NCBI RefSeq assembly: GCF_014268745.2
Contig: NZ_JABWRB020000001.1
Span: 1,054,001-1,118,000 of the forward strand
Length of the DNA stretch: 64,000 nt
Direction of reading: 5' to 3'
From: Pseudomonas zanjanensis
Lineage (GTDB): Bacteria > Pseudomonadota > Gammaproteobacteria > Pseudomonadales > Pseudomonadaceae
In this document: positions 45,518-54,231 of the stretch, piece after piece
Position numbering within the stretch: position 1 is the first letter of the stretch
Layout: each line of letters opens with the position of its first letter
Translations under genes and position numbers: made by a program
Notes under the pieces: model-generated
Seen by the model: the letters and a program-made list of their open reading frames with translations, nothing else
Database searches by the model: none
What the model was told of the DNA's origin: nothing

Positions 45518-46837
45518 TCAACTTTCTTTACCCGCTCGGTACTGCCCCCAGCGCAGACTTATATTGACCCCTGCTGAAACCAGCGGTGCGGGTGGGTTAG
45601 GGCAGGGGCCGGGTGATTTCAAGACAAAATCAATGAGCTCGGATTGTTCTCCAGCCAGCCAATCCGCCAAGAGTTTGCCGGTCGCCGTCCCGCGGGTAAC
45701 ACCTAGTCCGTTGCAGCACAGAGCTCCGTAGACGTTGGGTGAAAGTTCACCGAAATAACCCATATGGTTGCGTGAAAGAGCCAGTGCGCCGCCCCAGGTA
45801 TATTCGAAGTTCATTTCAGGCAACATGGGAAACCGTTGTTCAAAAGAGGCCTGATGCCGGGCGACAAAGCGTTTCAAGTATTTTGAATCGCTGCGGCCGT
45901 CCGGGTTGAAGCTGAAACTATTACGGATCAAAAGACGATTGTCCGGTGTGCGACGTACCGTGGTGCCGAATGGATCCGCAGGAATGACACCCCAATAAGG
46001 CCGTCCGCCAAGACGAGCTTGTTCTTGCTCGGTCATGGGGCGGGTCAGGCTGGCATAGGTGAACACCGGCAGCATGCGGCCCTTCAGGAAACCGAAACTC
46101 ATGCCAAAGGCATTGTTGGTCAGGATCAGTTTGTCCGCGGTGATTGAGCCCGCGGCGTGCGTGAGTACCGTCTTGGTGCCGTATTCCACATGGGTGATCG
46201 CAGTGTTTTCGTATAGCGTCACGTTGCTGGGAAGGCTGTCGGCCAAACCTTTGACCAGCGCCGAAGGCTGAAGCAAAGACGTCCCCGGCGTAAATAACGC
46301 CTTGCGGTAGAAATGCGTGCCGATATGTTCGGGCAGTTCGCCAGCCTCAATCATCTGGTAGGGCTGATCGAGTTTATCGAGCCCGCGACGGTAGGCCTCC
46401 AGGACGGCGATGCCCCGTGGTTCAACGGCTGCCTGATATTTACCACAATGTTTCATTTGGCAATCGATGCCGTGGCGTTCAACCAACTCTTTTAAATAAT
46501 TCAGGCCACTCAGGTTAAGTTTCAGTGTGGTTTTCGCCGTGGCGATATCGCCGATGTAATCCTCGGCGGCGATGTCATGGGGCAGGTCGATAGCGAACCC
46601 TGCATTACGACCGGAAGTGCCAAAGCCCACTTCCTGGGCGTCAATCAACACGATCTGATCGTCGGGGAAATGAGTCGCGAGCTGACGGGCGGCGGCAAGG
46701 CCGGTGAAGCCGGCACCGACAATCACCCAACGGGCACTGCCATGGCCTTGATGGGCGGGCTTGATTTGGCGCCCCTTGCTCAAGTGGTACCACCCGCAAG
46801 ATTGATCATCGGCAGGCAATGAAGATACTTTTAACAT
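45518..46837 (-). CDS. FAD-dependent amine/amino-acid oxidoreductase (DAO family)
   Basis: A 439-residue flavoenzyme with the Rossmann GxGxxG motif VIVGAGFTGLAAARQLA (about 38-54), the second motif FGTSGRNAGFAIDLP and a C-terminal GALCCNGLGVTRGTATGKLLADW. It belongs to the D-amino acid oxidase/PuuB/SoxB group, oxidising a secondary or primary amine. The ATG at 46837 has AGGATC upstream; a longer TTG start is less likely. It lies between the DapA-like gene and proX on the same strand. Substrate unknown; an N-methyl or cyclic amino acid fits the context. Confidence 0.8.
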   Translation of the reverse strand: MLKVSSLPADDQSCGWYHLSKGRQIKPAHQGHGSARWVIVGAGFTGLAAARQLATHFPDDQIVLIDAQEVGFGTSGRNAGFAIDLPHDIAAEDYIGDIATAKTTLKLNLSGLNYLKELVERHGIDCQMKHCGKYQAAVEPRGIAVLEAYRRGLDKLDQPYQMIEAGELPEHIGTHFYRKALFTPGTSLLQPSALVKGLADSLPSNVTLYENTAITHVEYGTKTVLTHAAGSITADKLILTNNAFGMSFGFLKGRMLPVFTYASLTRPMTEQEQARLGGRPYWGVIPADPFGTTVRRTPDNRLLIRNSFSFNPDGRSDSKYLKRFVARHQASFEQRFPMLPEMNFEYTWGGALALSRNHMGYFGELSPNVYGALCCNGLGVTRGTATGKLLADWLAGEQSELIDFVLKSPGPCPNPPAPLVSAGVNISLRWGQYRAGKES

Positions 46838-47036
46838 TTCAAGATCCTGTTCATTCAACCGAGCCGATGCCAGTCATGCAAAAAAGGGTGCTCGATAACT
46901 TCACGTGAGCTGAGAATCCACGTAAGTGTTAAAACTTTGCAGTTCAATTAACTATGTTTGAGGCGAAGTGCGGCTACGAACGCAATGCTATTAAAGGCCG
47001 GGGCCGTCATCGACGTGCCCCACCTCGATAGGCTTA

Positions 47037-48065
47037 TTATTTGCTGGCTTGTGTCGCCGCAGCGCGAGCCGTTTGCAACCAAGCATCAAATTGCTGCCGA
47101 TGGGCGGCAACCCACTCCTTGGCATGACGGCGGATATCAGCAGGCTTTTTCTCGCCCTGTTGCATTTTCAAGTTCTGGGCGCTTTCGTCAGCGGTGGTAA
47201 TTTGCATCACCGAAAGGAACTTCAACGCCGCTGGATTCTTATCGGCGAAGTCTTTGTTCAACACGGCCTCGACCTTATCGACTGCAAAACCGAGATTCTT
47301 GCCCTTGTACATCGTGTCGACATCATTTTTGCCATCAGGCAGGTCGGTTTTCGGTACTTCCAGCCAGACCACATCCTTGTCTTCGACCAACACATTGGCA
47401 ATCCATTGTGGAACCCAAGTGAAGTAGAGAATCGGTTGCCCTTCCTTATAACGCGTAATGGTGTCAGCCATCAGTGCGAAATAGGAGCCCTGGTTGACGG
47501 TGACCGTTTTATCCAGGCCATAGGCTTTCATATGAAGGGAGATAATCAGCTCGCAGCCCCATCCAGGGTTGCATCCCGTCATGTCTGCCTTGCCGTCGCC
47601 GTCGGTGTCGAACAGTTTGGCGATTTCCGGTTTTTTCAAGTCAGTGATGTACTTGATGTTATGAGCTTCAGCGGTCTTCTTGTCGATCAAGTAACCTTGG
47701 AGCACGCCGGGCATGATGTCGCCCGCCTTGACCATGGTCTTGTCGCCCCCGGCCTGCTGATAGAACTTATCGTGCAATTTGTCCCACAAGTGCACCGTAA
47801 AGTCCGCATCACCACTGCCCAGGGCCATCATCATGACGCCGTACTCGGTCTCCTTGGGTTCCTGCACTTTGTAACCCAGCTCTCGGAGGCCTTCCATCGC
47901 CACTTCGCCGCGGAATCGTTCTTCAGCAATAGAGGGGAAGATAGGAGTGATCTTTACACCGTCGCCCGGTTGGTTGGCCGAGGCGTTTGCGTAAAGCGAC
48001 ATCGCCGCGATGGAAAGGACTGCAGCGCAGTTGAGAATGCTACGGGAAAGCTTGAATTCAGACAT
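47037..48065 (-). CDS. proX: ProX-type glycine betaine/proline betaine-binding protein
   Basis: A 342-residue periplasmic binding protein with signal peptide (cleavage near ANA). It contains the segment AKLFDTDGDGKADMTGCNPGW, with the two cysteines (CNPGWGC) that form a disulfide in E. coli ProX, and YFTWVPQWI from the aromatic cage. This is the ProU-type ProX, different from the orphan protein at 37255. It heads proX-proW-proV on the minus strand in the unusual order V, W, X by transcription. Confidence 0.9.
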   Translation of the reverse strand: MSEFKLSRSILNCAAVLSIAAMSLYANASANQPGDGVKITPIFPSIAEERFRGEVAMEGLRELGYKVQEPKETEYGVMMMALGSGDADFTVHLWDKLHDKFYQQAGGDKTMVKAGDIMPGVLQGYLIDKKTAEAHNIKYITDLKKPEIAKLFDTDGDGKADMTGCNPGWGCELIISLHMKAYGLDKTVTVNQGSYFALMADTITRYKEGQPILYFTWVPQWIANVLVEDKDVVWLEVPKTDLPDGKNDVDTMYKGKNLGFAVDKVEAVLNKDFADKNPAALKFLSVMQITTADESAQNLKMQQGEKKPADIRRHAKEWVAAHRQQFDAWLQTARAAATQASK

Positions 48066-48119
48066 CTTCGCGTACCTTTTTGGTTTTATCTTCGTGTGCG
48101 GCAGATCGAATACGAGGGT

Positions 48120-49073
48120 TTAAGCTGTCTTGCTCCTTCCCACCGGTTGTTTCGCCCCGAACAAGCGCAGAACAAAGCCGACAGGACCGGTGTGATACCA
48201 GCGCAGGCTTGGGTCGGCTCCGGTGCGTGCGCCCATGGCTTGGGTCAGGCGGTCAAGGAAGATGGCGAGCAGCACCAGGCCAGTCCCGCCGACCGTGGCC
48301 AAGCCCATGTCCAGGCGGCCGATGCCGCGCAGGACCATTTGGCCAAGGCCGCCCACCGAGATCATCGAAGCGATCACCACCATCGACAGCGAAAGCATCA
48401 GGGTCTGGTTGAGCCCAGCCATGATGGTGGGCGTCGCCAAGGGCAACTGGACGCGGGTCAGCATCTGCCGCGGCGTGCAGCCGAACGCGCGGGCCGCTTC
48501 TATCTTGTCCTCCGGGACCTGGCGGATGCCCAGGTTCGTCAGGCGCACCAGAGGGGGGAGGGCGAAGACAATGGTCACCAGGATGCCCGGCACGTTGCCG
48601 ATGCCGAACAGCATGACGACAGGGACGAGGTAAACGAACGCCGGCAATGTCTGCATGGCATCGAGTACGGGCCGCAAGATTCTTTCCAGGTTGTCGCTAC
48701 GGGCGCAGAGAATGCCCAGGGGTATACCTAGCAAGGCGCAAAAGAAGACTGAAGTCAGTACCAGCGCCAGGGTGGTCATCGACTCGGACCAGACACCGAT
48801 AAGGCCCAGCAGGGTGAGCGTCACAAAACACAGCAGAGCCATGCGTTTACCGGCCAGCTGCCATCCCAGCAAGGAAGACAGAATGATCCCGATGCTGGGT
48901 GGGATGCTCTGCAACGTGTATTCGACGCCGTTCAGTACTTGGTCAATCGGCCAGCGGATGGCGCGGAACACATCGCGAAAGTTGTGTACCAGGAAATTGA
49001 GGGTGCTTTCCACCCAGTCACCCAATGGAATAGTGACGACTTGAAACGGGTCGAGAAAACTGAATTCGGACAT
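48120..49073 (-). CDS. proW: ProW-type betaine ABC transporter permease
   Basis: A 317-residue inner-membrane permease. The N-terminal stretch, with WVESTLNFLVHNFRDVFRA and LQSIPPSIGIILSSLLGWQLAGK, is that of ProW. The ATPase-contact EAA loop reads EAARAFGCTPRQMLTRVQLP (about 193-212). About six membrane helices. Cotranscribed with proV (94-base gap) and proX (54-base gap). Confidence 0.92.
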   Translation of the reverse strand: MSEFSFLDPFQVVTIPLGDWVESTLNFLVHNFRDVFRAIRWPIDQVLNGVEYTLQSIPPSIGIILSSLLGWQLAGKRMALLCFVTLTLLGLIGVWSESMTTLALVLTSVFFCALLGIPLGILCARSDNLERILRPVLDAMQTLPAFVYLVPVVMLFGIGNVPGILVTIVFALPPLVRLTNLGIRQVPEDKIEAARAFGCTPRQMLTRVQLPLATPTIMAGLNQTLMLSLSMVVIASMISVGGLGQMVLRGIGRLDMGLATVGGTGLVLLAIFLDRLTQAMGARTGADPSLRWYHTGPVGFVLRLFGAKQPVGRSKTA

Positions 49074-49166
49074 CAGGGTTTACCTCTTCATCATCACCGC
49101 AGCGGCGTATGAAGGCCGCAGGTACTTCAGGTCAGGGACGCGCCAGCGTAGAGGGGCGCGCCTGTA

Positions 49167-50327
49167 TTAATGGCGGCTCAGCGTTTGCAGTAACTCGCTC
49201 TTTGATAGCGTCCCGGTGAGGGCGCCCGAACGGTCGAGTACAGGGACCGGGTAGGGCAGGTTGGCTGCGATTTCCAGTACTTCGTGCAGGGGGGTATCGG
49301 TAAATACAGGGTGCTGTTGGTGCTGGGTGTAATGCGTGCTGCCACCTGCGCCGCTGGTATCGATATCCACGACCCCGAGCAATTGCCCGCCTTCATCGAT
49401 CAAGTAACCGAACGGTAGGCCGGCCTTGAACTGTGGCGCTTGGCCGTTCAGCTTGCGAACCCATTCCGGATCGAGCCTGGCCACGTCGCCTGCCTTGAGG
49501 ATCCGTGAGCTGTCGAAGCCTTTGAAGAAGGTGCGGACATAGTCGTTGGCCGGTTGACTGATCAGCTCTTGAGGCGTGCCGATCTGTACCACCTGACCGC
49601 CCTCCATGATCGCGATGCGGTGACCGATGCGAACGGCTTCCTCAATGTCATGGGAAATGAAGATGATGGTGCGCTTCTGTTCTGCCTGCAGGCGGATGAG
49701 CTCTCCCTGCATCTCGCTGCGGATAAGCGGGTCCAGGGCGGAAAAGGCTTCATCCATCAGCAGGATGGTCGGGTCGTTGGCCAGCGCGCGGGCCAGGCCT
49801 ACCCGTTGTTGCATGCCGCCGGAAAGTTGATGCGGATAACTGTGCTCCTGTCCGGCAAGACCGACTTGGCTGAGGGCTTCCCTGGCGCGGCTATGCCGCT
49901 CCTTTTCACTGATACCGGAAATTTCCAGGCCAAAGGCAGTGTTTTCCAGAACGCTCATGTGCGGCATCAAGGCAAAGGATTGGAACACCATGCCCATCTC
50001 TTTGCGGCGAACATCCAGAAGAGCTTTATCAGCCAACCCGGTAATTTCGCGGCCGTTCAGATAAATGCTGCCTGACGTGGGCTCGATGAGGCGGTTGAAC
50101 AATCGCACCATCGTCGACTTCCCGGATCCCGAGAGCCCCATGATCACAAAGATTTCGCCACGCTTAACCGCAAAGCTGGCGTCGAAAACACCAATCACTT
50201 GACCTGTTTTCTCAAAGACATCTTTTTTACTGGCCCCTGCGGCGAGCATTTTCATCGCCGCGTCGGGGTGTGCGCCAAATATCTTAAAAACATTCTTAAC
50301 TGAAATGATTTCGTCTGGACTCGTCAT
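49167..50327 (-). CDS. proV: ProV-type betaine ABC transporter ATPase
   Basis: A 386-residue ATPase. Walker A is GLSGSGKST, the signature is LSGGMQQRVGLARAL, and Walker B is ILLMDEAFSALDPL. The C-terminal CBS region (about 280-386) ends HEVLEIAANLPYPVPVLDRSG and can sense ionic strength or ligands. AAGGAGGGACGCA precedes the ATG. It is first in the proVWX operon and divergent from the LysR gene across a region with a strong inverted repeat. Confidence 0.93.
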   Translation of the reverse strand: MTSPDEIISVKNVFKIFGAHPDAAMKMLAAGASKKDVFEKTGQVIGVFDASFAVKRGEIFVIMGLSGSGKSTMVRLFNRLIEPTSGSIYLNGREITGLADKALLDVRRKEMGMVFQSFALMPHMSVLENTAFGLEISGISEKERHSRAREALSQVGLAGQEHSYPHQLSGGMQQRVGLARALANDPTILLMDEAFSALDPLIRSEMQGELIRLQAEQKRTIIFISHDIEEAVRIGHRIAIMEGGQVVQIGTPQELISQPANDYVRTFFKGFDSSRILKAGDVARLDPEWVRKLNGQAPQFKAGLPFGYLIDEGGQLLGVVDIDTSGAGGSTHYTQHQQHPVFTDTPLHEVLEIAANLPYPVPVLDRSGALTGTLSKSELLQTLSRH

Positions 50328-50529
50328 TGCGTCCCTCCTTTGCGTATAACGCTACAAGCGCACGAAATCGAATTGAATTCGAACGTTGGTAATTTAGGCG
50401 GGCAGTAATAAAAGATGGATCTGCGCATGACATGTACCTGTTTTTTATTGTTTGCCCTTGGGCTCGGGCTTTTTTTCAATCTATAAGTATCCTGGTTTTA
50501 AATCCAACAACATTTACAGGGCTTTATGG

Positions 50530-50544
50530 ATAACCTAACGTTAT
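50530..50544. promoter_or_regulatory. LysR-type operator, site 2 (proV/lysR divergent region)
   Basis: ATAAC-CTAAC-GTTAT within the 21-base perfect-armed repeat TGGATAACCTAACGTTATCC-A (50527-50547). This has the T-N11-A form of LysR boxes, located 116 bases before the LysR start and 203 before proV. The rest of 50328-50660 is A+T-rich promoter sequence with no gene. Confidence 0.65.
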
Positions 50545-50660
50545 CCAGACCCGCCGAAACGACCGCCTTGGTCCAATCACGACGCGTTGGTATGGCCTGG
50601 GCTAGGCTATTGAGTTAGGCTCCGCCGCTTCCGCGGATGACAGGAGGATGAGGGCTTACC

Positions 50661-51629
50661 ATGCTCAGCAGACACGTAGACCCTGATACATTGCTGCTTA
50701 GAATGCCTTCCCTTCGGGCCGTCAGAGCATTTGTCGCCGCCGCTAAATATGAAAGCTTCACGCGGGCAGCGGAGGCGCTGTGCGTATCGCAAGCCGCGAT
50801 CAGTCGGCAGATTCGAGAACTGGAGGAGTCGTTGGGCGCTCAACTGTTCATGCGTGCCGGGCGCACGGTAGAACTAACCGCCGAGGGAAAGATTTTTTTC
50901 GAGGCGGCGCAACTGTCCTTCGTTAATATCGCACAGGCGGCTGAAAGGATTCGTACCGCGCCGACGCAGAAACATATCCTGACGGTTTGTTGCTCACCGG
51001 CCTTTTCTGCATTATGGCTGTCAGAGCATCTTCCGGAGTTTCGTGCGACTAACCCGGATATTGAGTTCAATCTGATTACCACTCAGAACTTTGTGAATAT
51101 GGAGCCGGGCATAGAGCCGGACATCATCATTTCAAAAATTCGCAAAGTGGGAGACGGGTACAAGAGTCATCAGTTGTGCCACGATATTATTTATCCAGTT
51201 TGCTCTCCGGCGTTTTTGGACGCGCATCCCGAACTGACCTCGCTGGAAGGGGTGCGCGATTCTTCGCTGCTCAACCTGAGTCCCTATGGACGGTCGGGCG
51301 TGGCTGAACATGTGGATTGGGGGGTATGGCTGGCTTTTCTGAACGTTGATATCGATGAGCGTCCTTCCGACTGTCCGCCTATTTTTCATGCCAATGATTA
51401 CAACCTGATCATGAACATGGTCCTGACCCATCAAGGCGTCGCACTGGGCTGGAACCAGCTGGTCGGGGCAATGGTCGAGCGAGGGCAGCTCGTTCGCCCT
51501 GTCGAGCATCAGGTGACGCTTCGAAACAGCCTTCATTACGTGGCCTGCAATGAAAGGACTGAATACGAAGATGCCTGTCGGAGAGTGCGCGACTGGATTC
51601 TTTCGAAGTTTTCCAGGTGGAGCGTATAA
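50661..51629 (+). CDS. LysR-family regulator (GcvA-like) of the betaine island
   Basis: A 322-residue LysR protein. The winged helix lies at about 15-75 (LRAVRAFVAAAKYESFTRAAEAL, VSQAAISRQIRELEESLGAQLF). The effector domain continues with HILTVCCSPAFSALWLSEHLPEF and LTHQGVALGWNQLVGAMVERGQLV, of the GcvA subgroup. GAGGG precedes the ATG. Flanked by proVWX and the Rieske gene, each with an identical operator core. It is the likely local regulator. Confidence 0.85.
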   Translation: MLSRHVDPDTLLLRMPSLRAVRAFVAAAKYESFTRAAEALCVSQAAISRQIRELEESLGAQLFMRAGRTVELTAEGKIFFEAAQLSFVNIAQAAERIRTAPTQKHILTVCCSPAFSALWLSEHLPEFRATNPDIEFNLITTQNFVNMEPGIEPDIIISKIRKVGDGYKSHQLCHDIIYPVCSPAFLDAHPELTSLEGVRDSSLLNLSPYGRSGVAEHVDWGVWLAFLNVDIDERPSDCPPIFHANDYNLIMNMVLTHQGVALGWNQLVGAMVERGQLVRPVEHQVTLRNSLHYVACNERTEYEDACRRVRDWILSKFSRWSV

Positions 51630-51702
51630 ATTCCCCCGCTTCCTTCAAGTCTCCTCGGTCGGTAGCGATGGTCGGCACGGTATTTTCTGAATTCGCTGGG
51701 TC

Positions 51703-51717
51703 ATAACGCTAAGTTAT
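51703..51717. promoter_or_regulatory. LysR-type operator, site 3 (upstream of Rieske gene)
   Basis: ATAAC-GCTAA-GTTAT, the same arms and 5-base spacer as site 2, 187 bases before the Rieske start codon. Confidence 0.6.
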
Positions 51718-51904
51718 CAGTTGAGCAACGAAAATGTAGTTTTGCCGGCTGGGCAGGCTACCGTACCCTTCGTATTAAACATGGTTGAAAAATATTAATT
51801 CAACGGCGGCGTTGGACATTTCAGCGCACAGGATCCGTTGGCCATGACACCGTTTTCTGGACGTACTTGCCATTAACCGTCAGGTTGATGTGAAGAGGAT
51901 AATA

Positions 51905-53140
51905 ATGAATACCAAGGCATCCGTGATCGGCCTGATTGAAAAGCGTAAGGCGCGCCACGCGCTTCCCCGTGAACTGTATATTGAACCTGAGGTTTTTCGT
52001 CAGGATCTTGAGCAGATCTGGCACAAGGACTGGATTTTTGCCGGGCATACTTTTGAGCTTGAAAAGCCCGGGCAATACTTGACCTTGCAGATTGGCGACT
52101 ATCCCGTCTTGATCATCAGGGATAAAAGTGGCCAGGTCCGGGCTTTTCACAATGCCTGTCGTCATCGTGGTTCCAAAGTTTGCGAGCACGCCCAAGGTAA
52201 AGTCGCGAAACTCGTCTGCCCTTATCATAAGTGGACGTTTGAACTGGATGGCAGCCTTTTGTTTGCCGGTAATATGGGGGGCGATTTCGACAGGACGCAA
52301 TACAATCTGAAACCTGTTCATTGTGAAATTGTTCATACCTACATTTATGTCTGCGTCGCTGACGAGGCGCCTGAGTTCGAAAGTTTCAGGAACTCTGTAA
52401 GTCCTTTCATCGCCCCTCATTTCCTGGATAACTGCAAGGTGGCTTTCGAGTCAAACCTCATCGAAAAGGGTAACTGGAAGCTCGTATTTGAAAACAATCG
52501 CGAGTGTTTCCATTGTGACGGTACGCATCCCGAGTTGATGAACTCTTTTGTCGAGAACCTTTCGGTGGCCGGGGTCGGGGGCGAAGATGATCCGGAACTG
52601 ACCGCCCACTGGAATCGCTGTGAAACCGCGGGTATGCCCAGCAAGCTGGTCATGGATCCGAATGGCCGTTTTCGTATGACGCGCATTCCACTGTCCGCAG
52701 GCGCCGTAAGTTACACCATGGACGGTAAACCTGCCGTGGCGGGACGCCTGGATAAAAGCGGCGAGCCGGATATTGGCGCCTTGCTCTACTTCAACTACCC
52801 GTCTACCTGGAACCACTTTCTCGGCGATCACGCCTTGAGCTTCCGGGTGCTTCCGATCGGCCCCGGCGAAACGCTGGTGACCACCAAATGGCTGGTGCCC
52901 AGTACTGCCGTTGAAGGTGTGGACTATGAGATTGACCGGCTGACAAAGGTCTGGCTGGCCACCAACGATCAAGACCGTCGTTTGGTAGAAGGCACGCAGG
53001 CCGGTGTGACCTCGCCGACTTATGAGCCGGGACCCTTTTCGGACATTGCGGAAAATGGCGTATGCCAGTTCGATGATTGGTACTGCGAAACCATGCTGAC
53101 GCGCCTCCAGGCCCAGATTCCACTTAAATCGGTGAGCTGA
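51905..53140 (+). CDS. Rieske non-heme iron oxygenase, betaine N-demethylase type (Stc2/GbcA-like)
   Basis: A 411-residue oxygenase. Rieske [2Fe-2S] ligands are Cys85, His87, Cys105 and His108 (CRHRG and CPYHKW). The mononuclear iron site follows in NNRECFHCDGTHPEL, with His203 and His208. It resembles Stc2 (proline betaine demethylase) and GbcA (glycine betaine monooxygenase), also in length. These use O2 and NADH through a reductase to remove one N-methyl as formaldehyde. No ferredoxin reductase gene is in the window, so it must borrow one. The ATG at 51905 follows AAGAGGA. Confidence 0.85.
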   Translation: MNTKASVIGLIEKRKARHALPRELYIEPEVFRQDLEQIWHKDWIFAGHTFELEKPGQYLTLQIGDYPVLIIRDKSGQVRAFHNACRHRGSKVCEHAQGKVAKLVCPYHKWTFELDGSLLFAGNMGGDFDRTQYNLKPVHCEIVHTYIYVCVADEAPEFESFRNSVSPFIAPHFLDNCKVAFESNLIEKGNWKLVFENNRECFHCDGTHPELMNSFVENLSVAGVGGEDDPELTAHWNRCETAGMPSKLVMDPNGRFRMTRIPLSAGAVSYTMDGKPAVAGRLDKSGEPDIGALLYFNYPSTWNHFLGDHALSFRVLPIGPGETLVTTKWLVPSTAVEGVDYEIDRLTKVWLATNDQDRRLVEGTQAGVTSPTYEPGPFSDIAENGVCQFDDWYCETMLTRLQAQIPLKSVS

Positions 53141-53240
53141 TTTCCCTGCGACGATAGGTGTTGCCACTACTGCGTGCAAACAGCCCGGGAAGGGCTGTCG
53201 GTGCGTCCGATCAGGAAAGCAAGAAAGGGGGCACGATCCA

Positions 53241-54134
53241 ATGTCCGCATTCGCTTTTTCCGGCCTCAACCTGGCCGTGACCACGCCGTTCGATCCCCAA
53301 GGCAAGATTGACTATCCACGCTTTGAGACGTTGCTCGAGCGCTATCTGGCTGCTGGTGTACAGGGTTTTGTCCTGAGCTCGGGGACCGGCATGCATGTCT
53401 ACCTGAGCCAGGAAGAGTCCCGGCAATTGGTGGCCTTCGGCGCCAAGGTCCTCAAGGGGCGTGCTCGCGTTATTGTGCAAACCTCTGCCTTGTTGGCGGA
53501 CGAAGTGGTGCAGCGCACCCGTCATGCCGCTGAATGTGGCGCCGACGGCGTCATGGTGTTGCCACCGTTTTTCGAAGGCCCCACCGACGACCAGGGCATC
53601 GTCGATTTCTACTCGACGGTGTCTGAGGTCGGGGTGCCGATCATAGGCTACAACGTGCCCCAGGCGGTGGGCATAGAAGTGACCCCGTCGCTGTTCCGCC
53701 GGCTGAGCGAGATACCCCACTTCGTCTCGGTCAAGGACAGCAGTGGTGACCTTGCCGCCCAAGCCTCGCTGATCCGCACGGGTCTGCCGACGATGAATGG
53801 CGCCGACGCGCTGGTGCCCTACGCGCTCTTCGCCGGTGCCGCGGGCTTGATCTGGGGCGGGGCGAACATGGCCCCGCGCGCTTGTGTTGCCGTGGTGGAG
53901 GCTGCCATGAAACAGGACTGGGCACGTGCCCGGGAGGTTTGGCGGTCGATCGAGCCGGTGATGTCGTTGATCTGGCAGGGTGACTATGTGCAGTCGGTCT
54001 ACGCCGCTGCCGAGATCAGCGGTTATGGGGCGGGGAATCCGCGTCGGCCCTTGGCGCGTTTGTCCGCCGATAAAATCGATGTGCTCAAGGTTGCCCTTGC
54101 GCCGTTGATCGCGCTCGAGTCTGAGCTCGCCTGA
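53241..54134 (+). CDS. DapA-family lyase/deaminase, paralogue 2
   Basis: A 297-residue member of the dihydrodipicolinate synthase/N-acetylneuraminate lyase family. The Schiff-base lysine is Lys165 (VKDSSGD) and the conserved tyrosine Tyr137 (GYNVPQ). The loop LSSGTGMHVYLS (45-56) replaces the usual GGTTGE, with Met-His where Glu is expected, so the substrate differs from paralogue 1. It follows the Rieske gene by 100 bases and precedes an exporter. Probably acts on a keto acid formed downstream of demethylation; unproven. Confidence 0.75.
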   Translation: MSAFAFSGLNLAVTTPFDPQGKIDYPRFETLLERYLAAGVQGFVLSSGTGMHVYLSQEESRQLVAFGAKVLKGRARVIVQTSALLADEVVQRTRHAAECGADGVMVLPPFFEGPTDDQGIVDFYSTVSEVGVPIIGYNVPQAVGIEVTPSLFRRLSEIPHFVSVKDSSGDLAAQASLIRTGLPTMNGADALVPYALFAGAAGLIWGGANMAPRACVAVVEAAMKQDWARAREVWRSIEPVMSLIWQGDYVQSVYAAAEISGYGAGNPRRPLARLSADKIDVLKVALAPLIALESELA

Positions 54135-54170
54135 CAACCGGGCCCAGGCTTACGATGACGCGAATGGCGT

Positions 54171-54193
54171 GCCGGGCATGGATGATGCCCGGC
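54171..54193 (+). other. Hairpin between the DapA-like and EamA genes
   Basis: GCCGGGCAT-GGATG-ATGCCCGGC, without a T run; possible attenuator or mRNA-stability element. Confidence 0.45.
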
Positions 54194-54231
54194 GTCACGA
54201 AGCAGCAATTTCCCTCCAGATGGAATGATCC

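Noticed and set aside
50450..50480. Terminator-like GCCC...GGGC followed by T7
   Set aside because: The stem is only about four base pairs and it lies in a divergent promoter region, so it is more likely A+T-rich promoter sequence.
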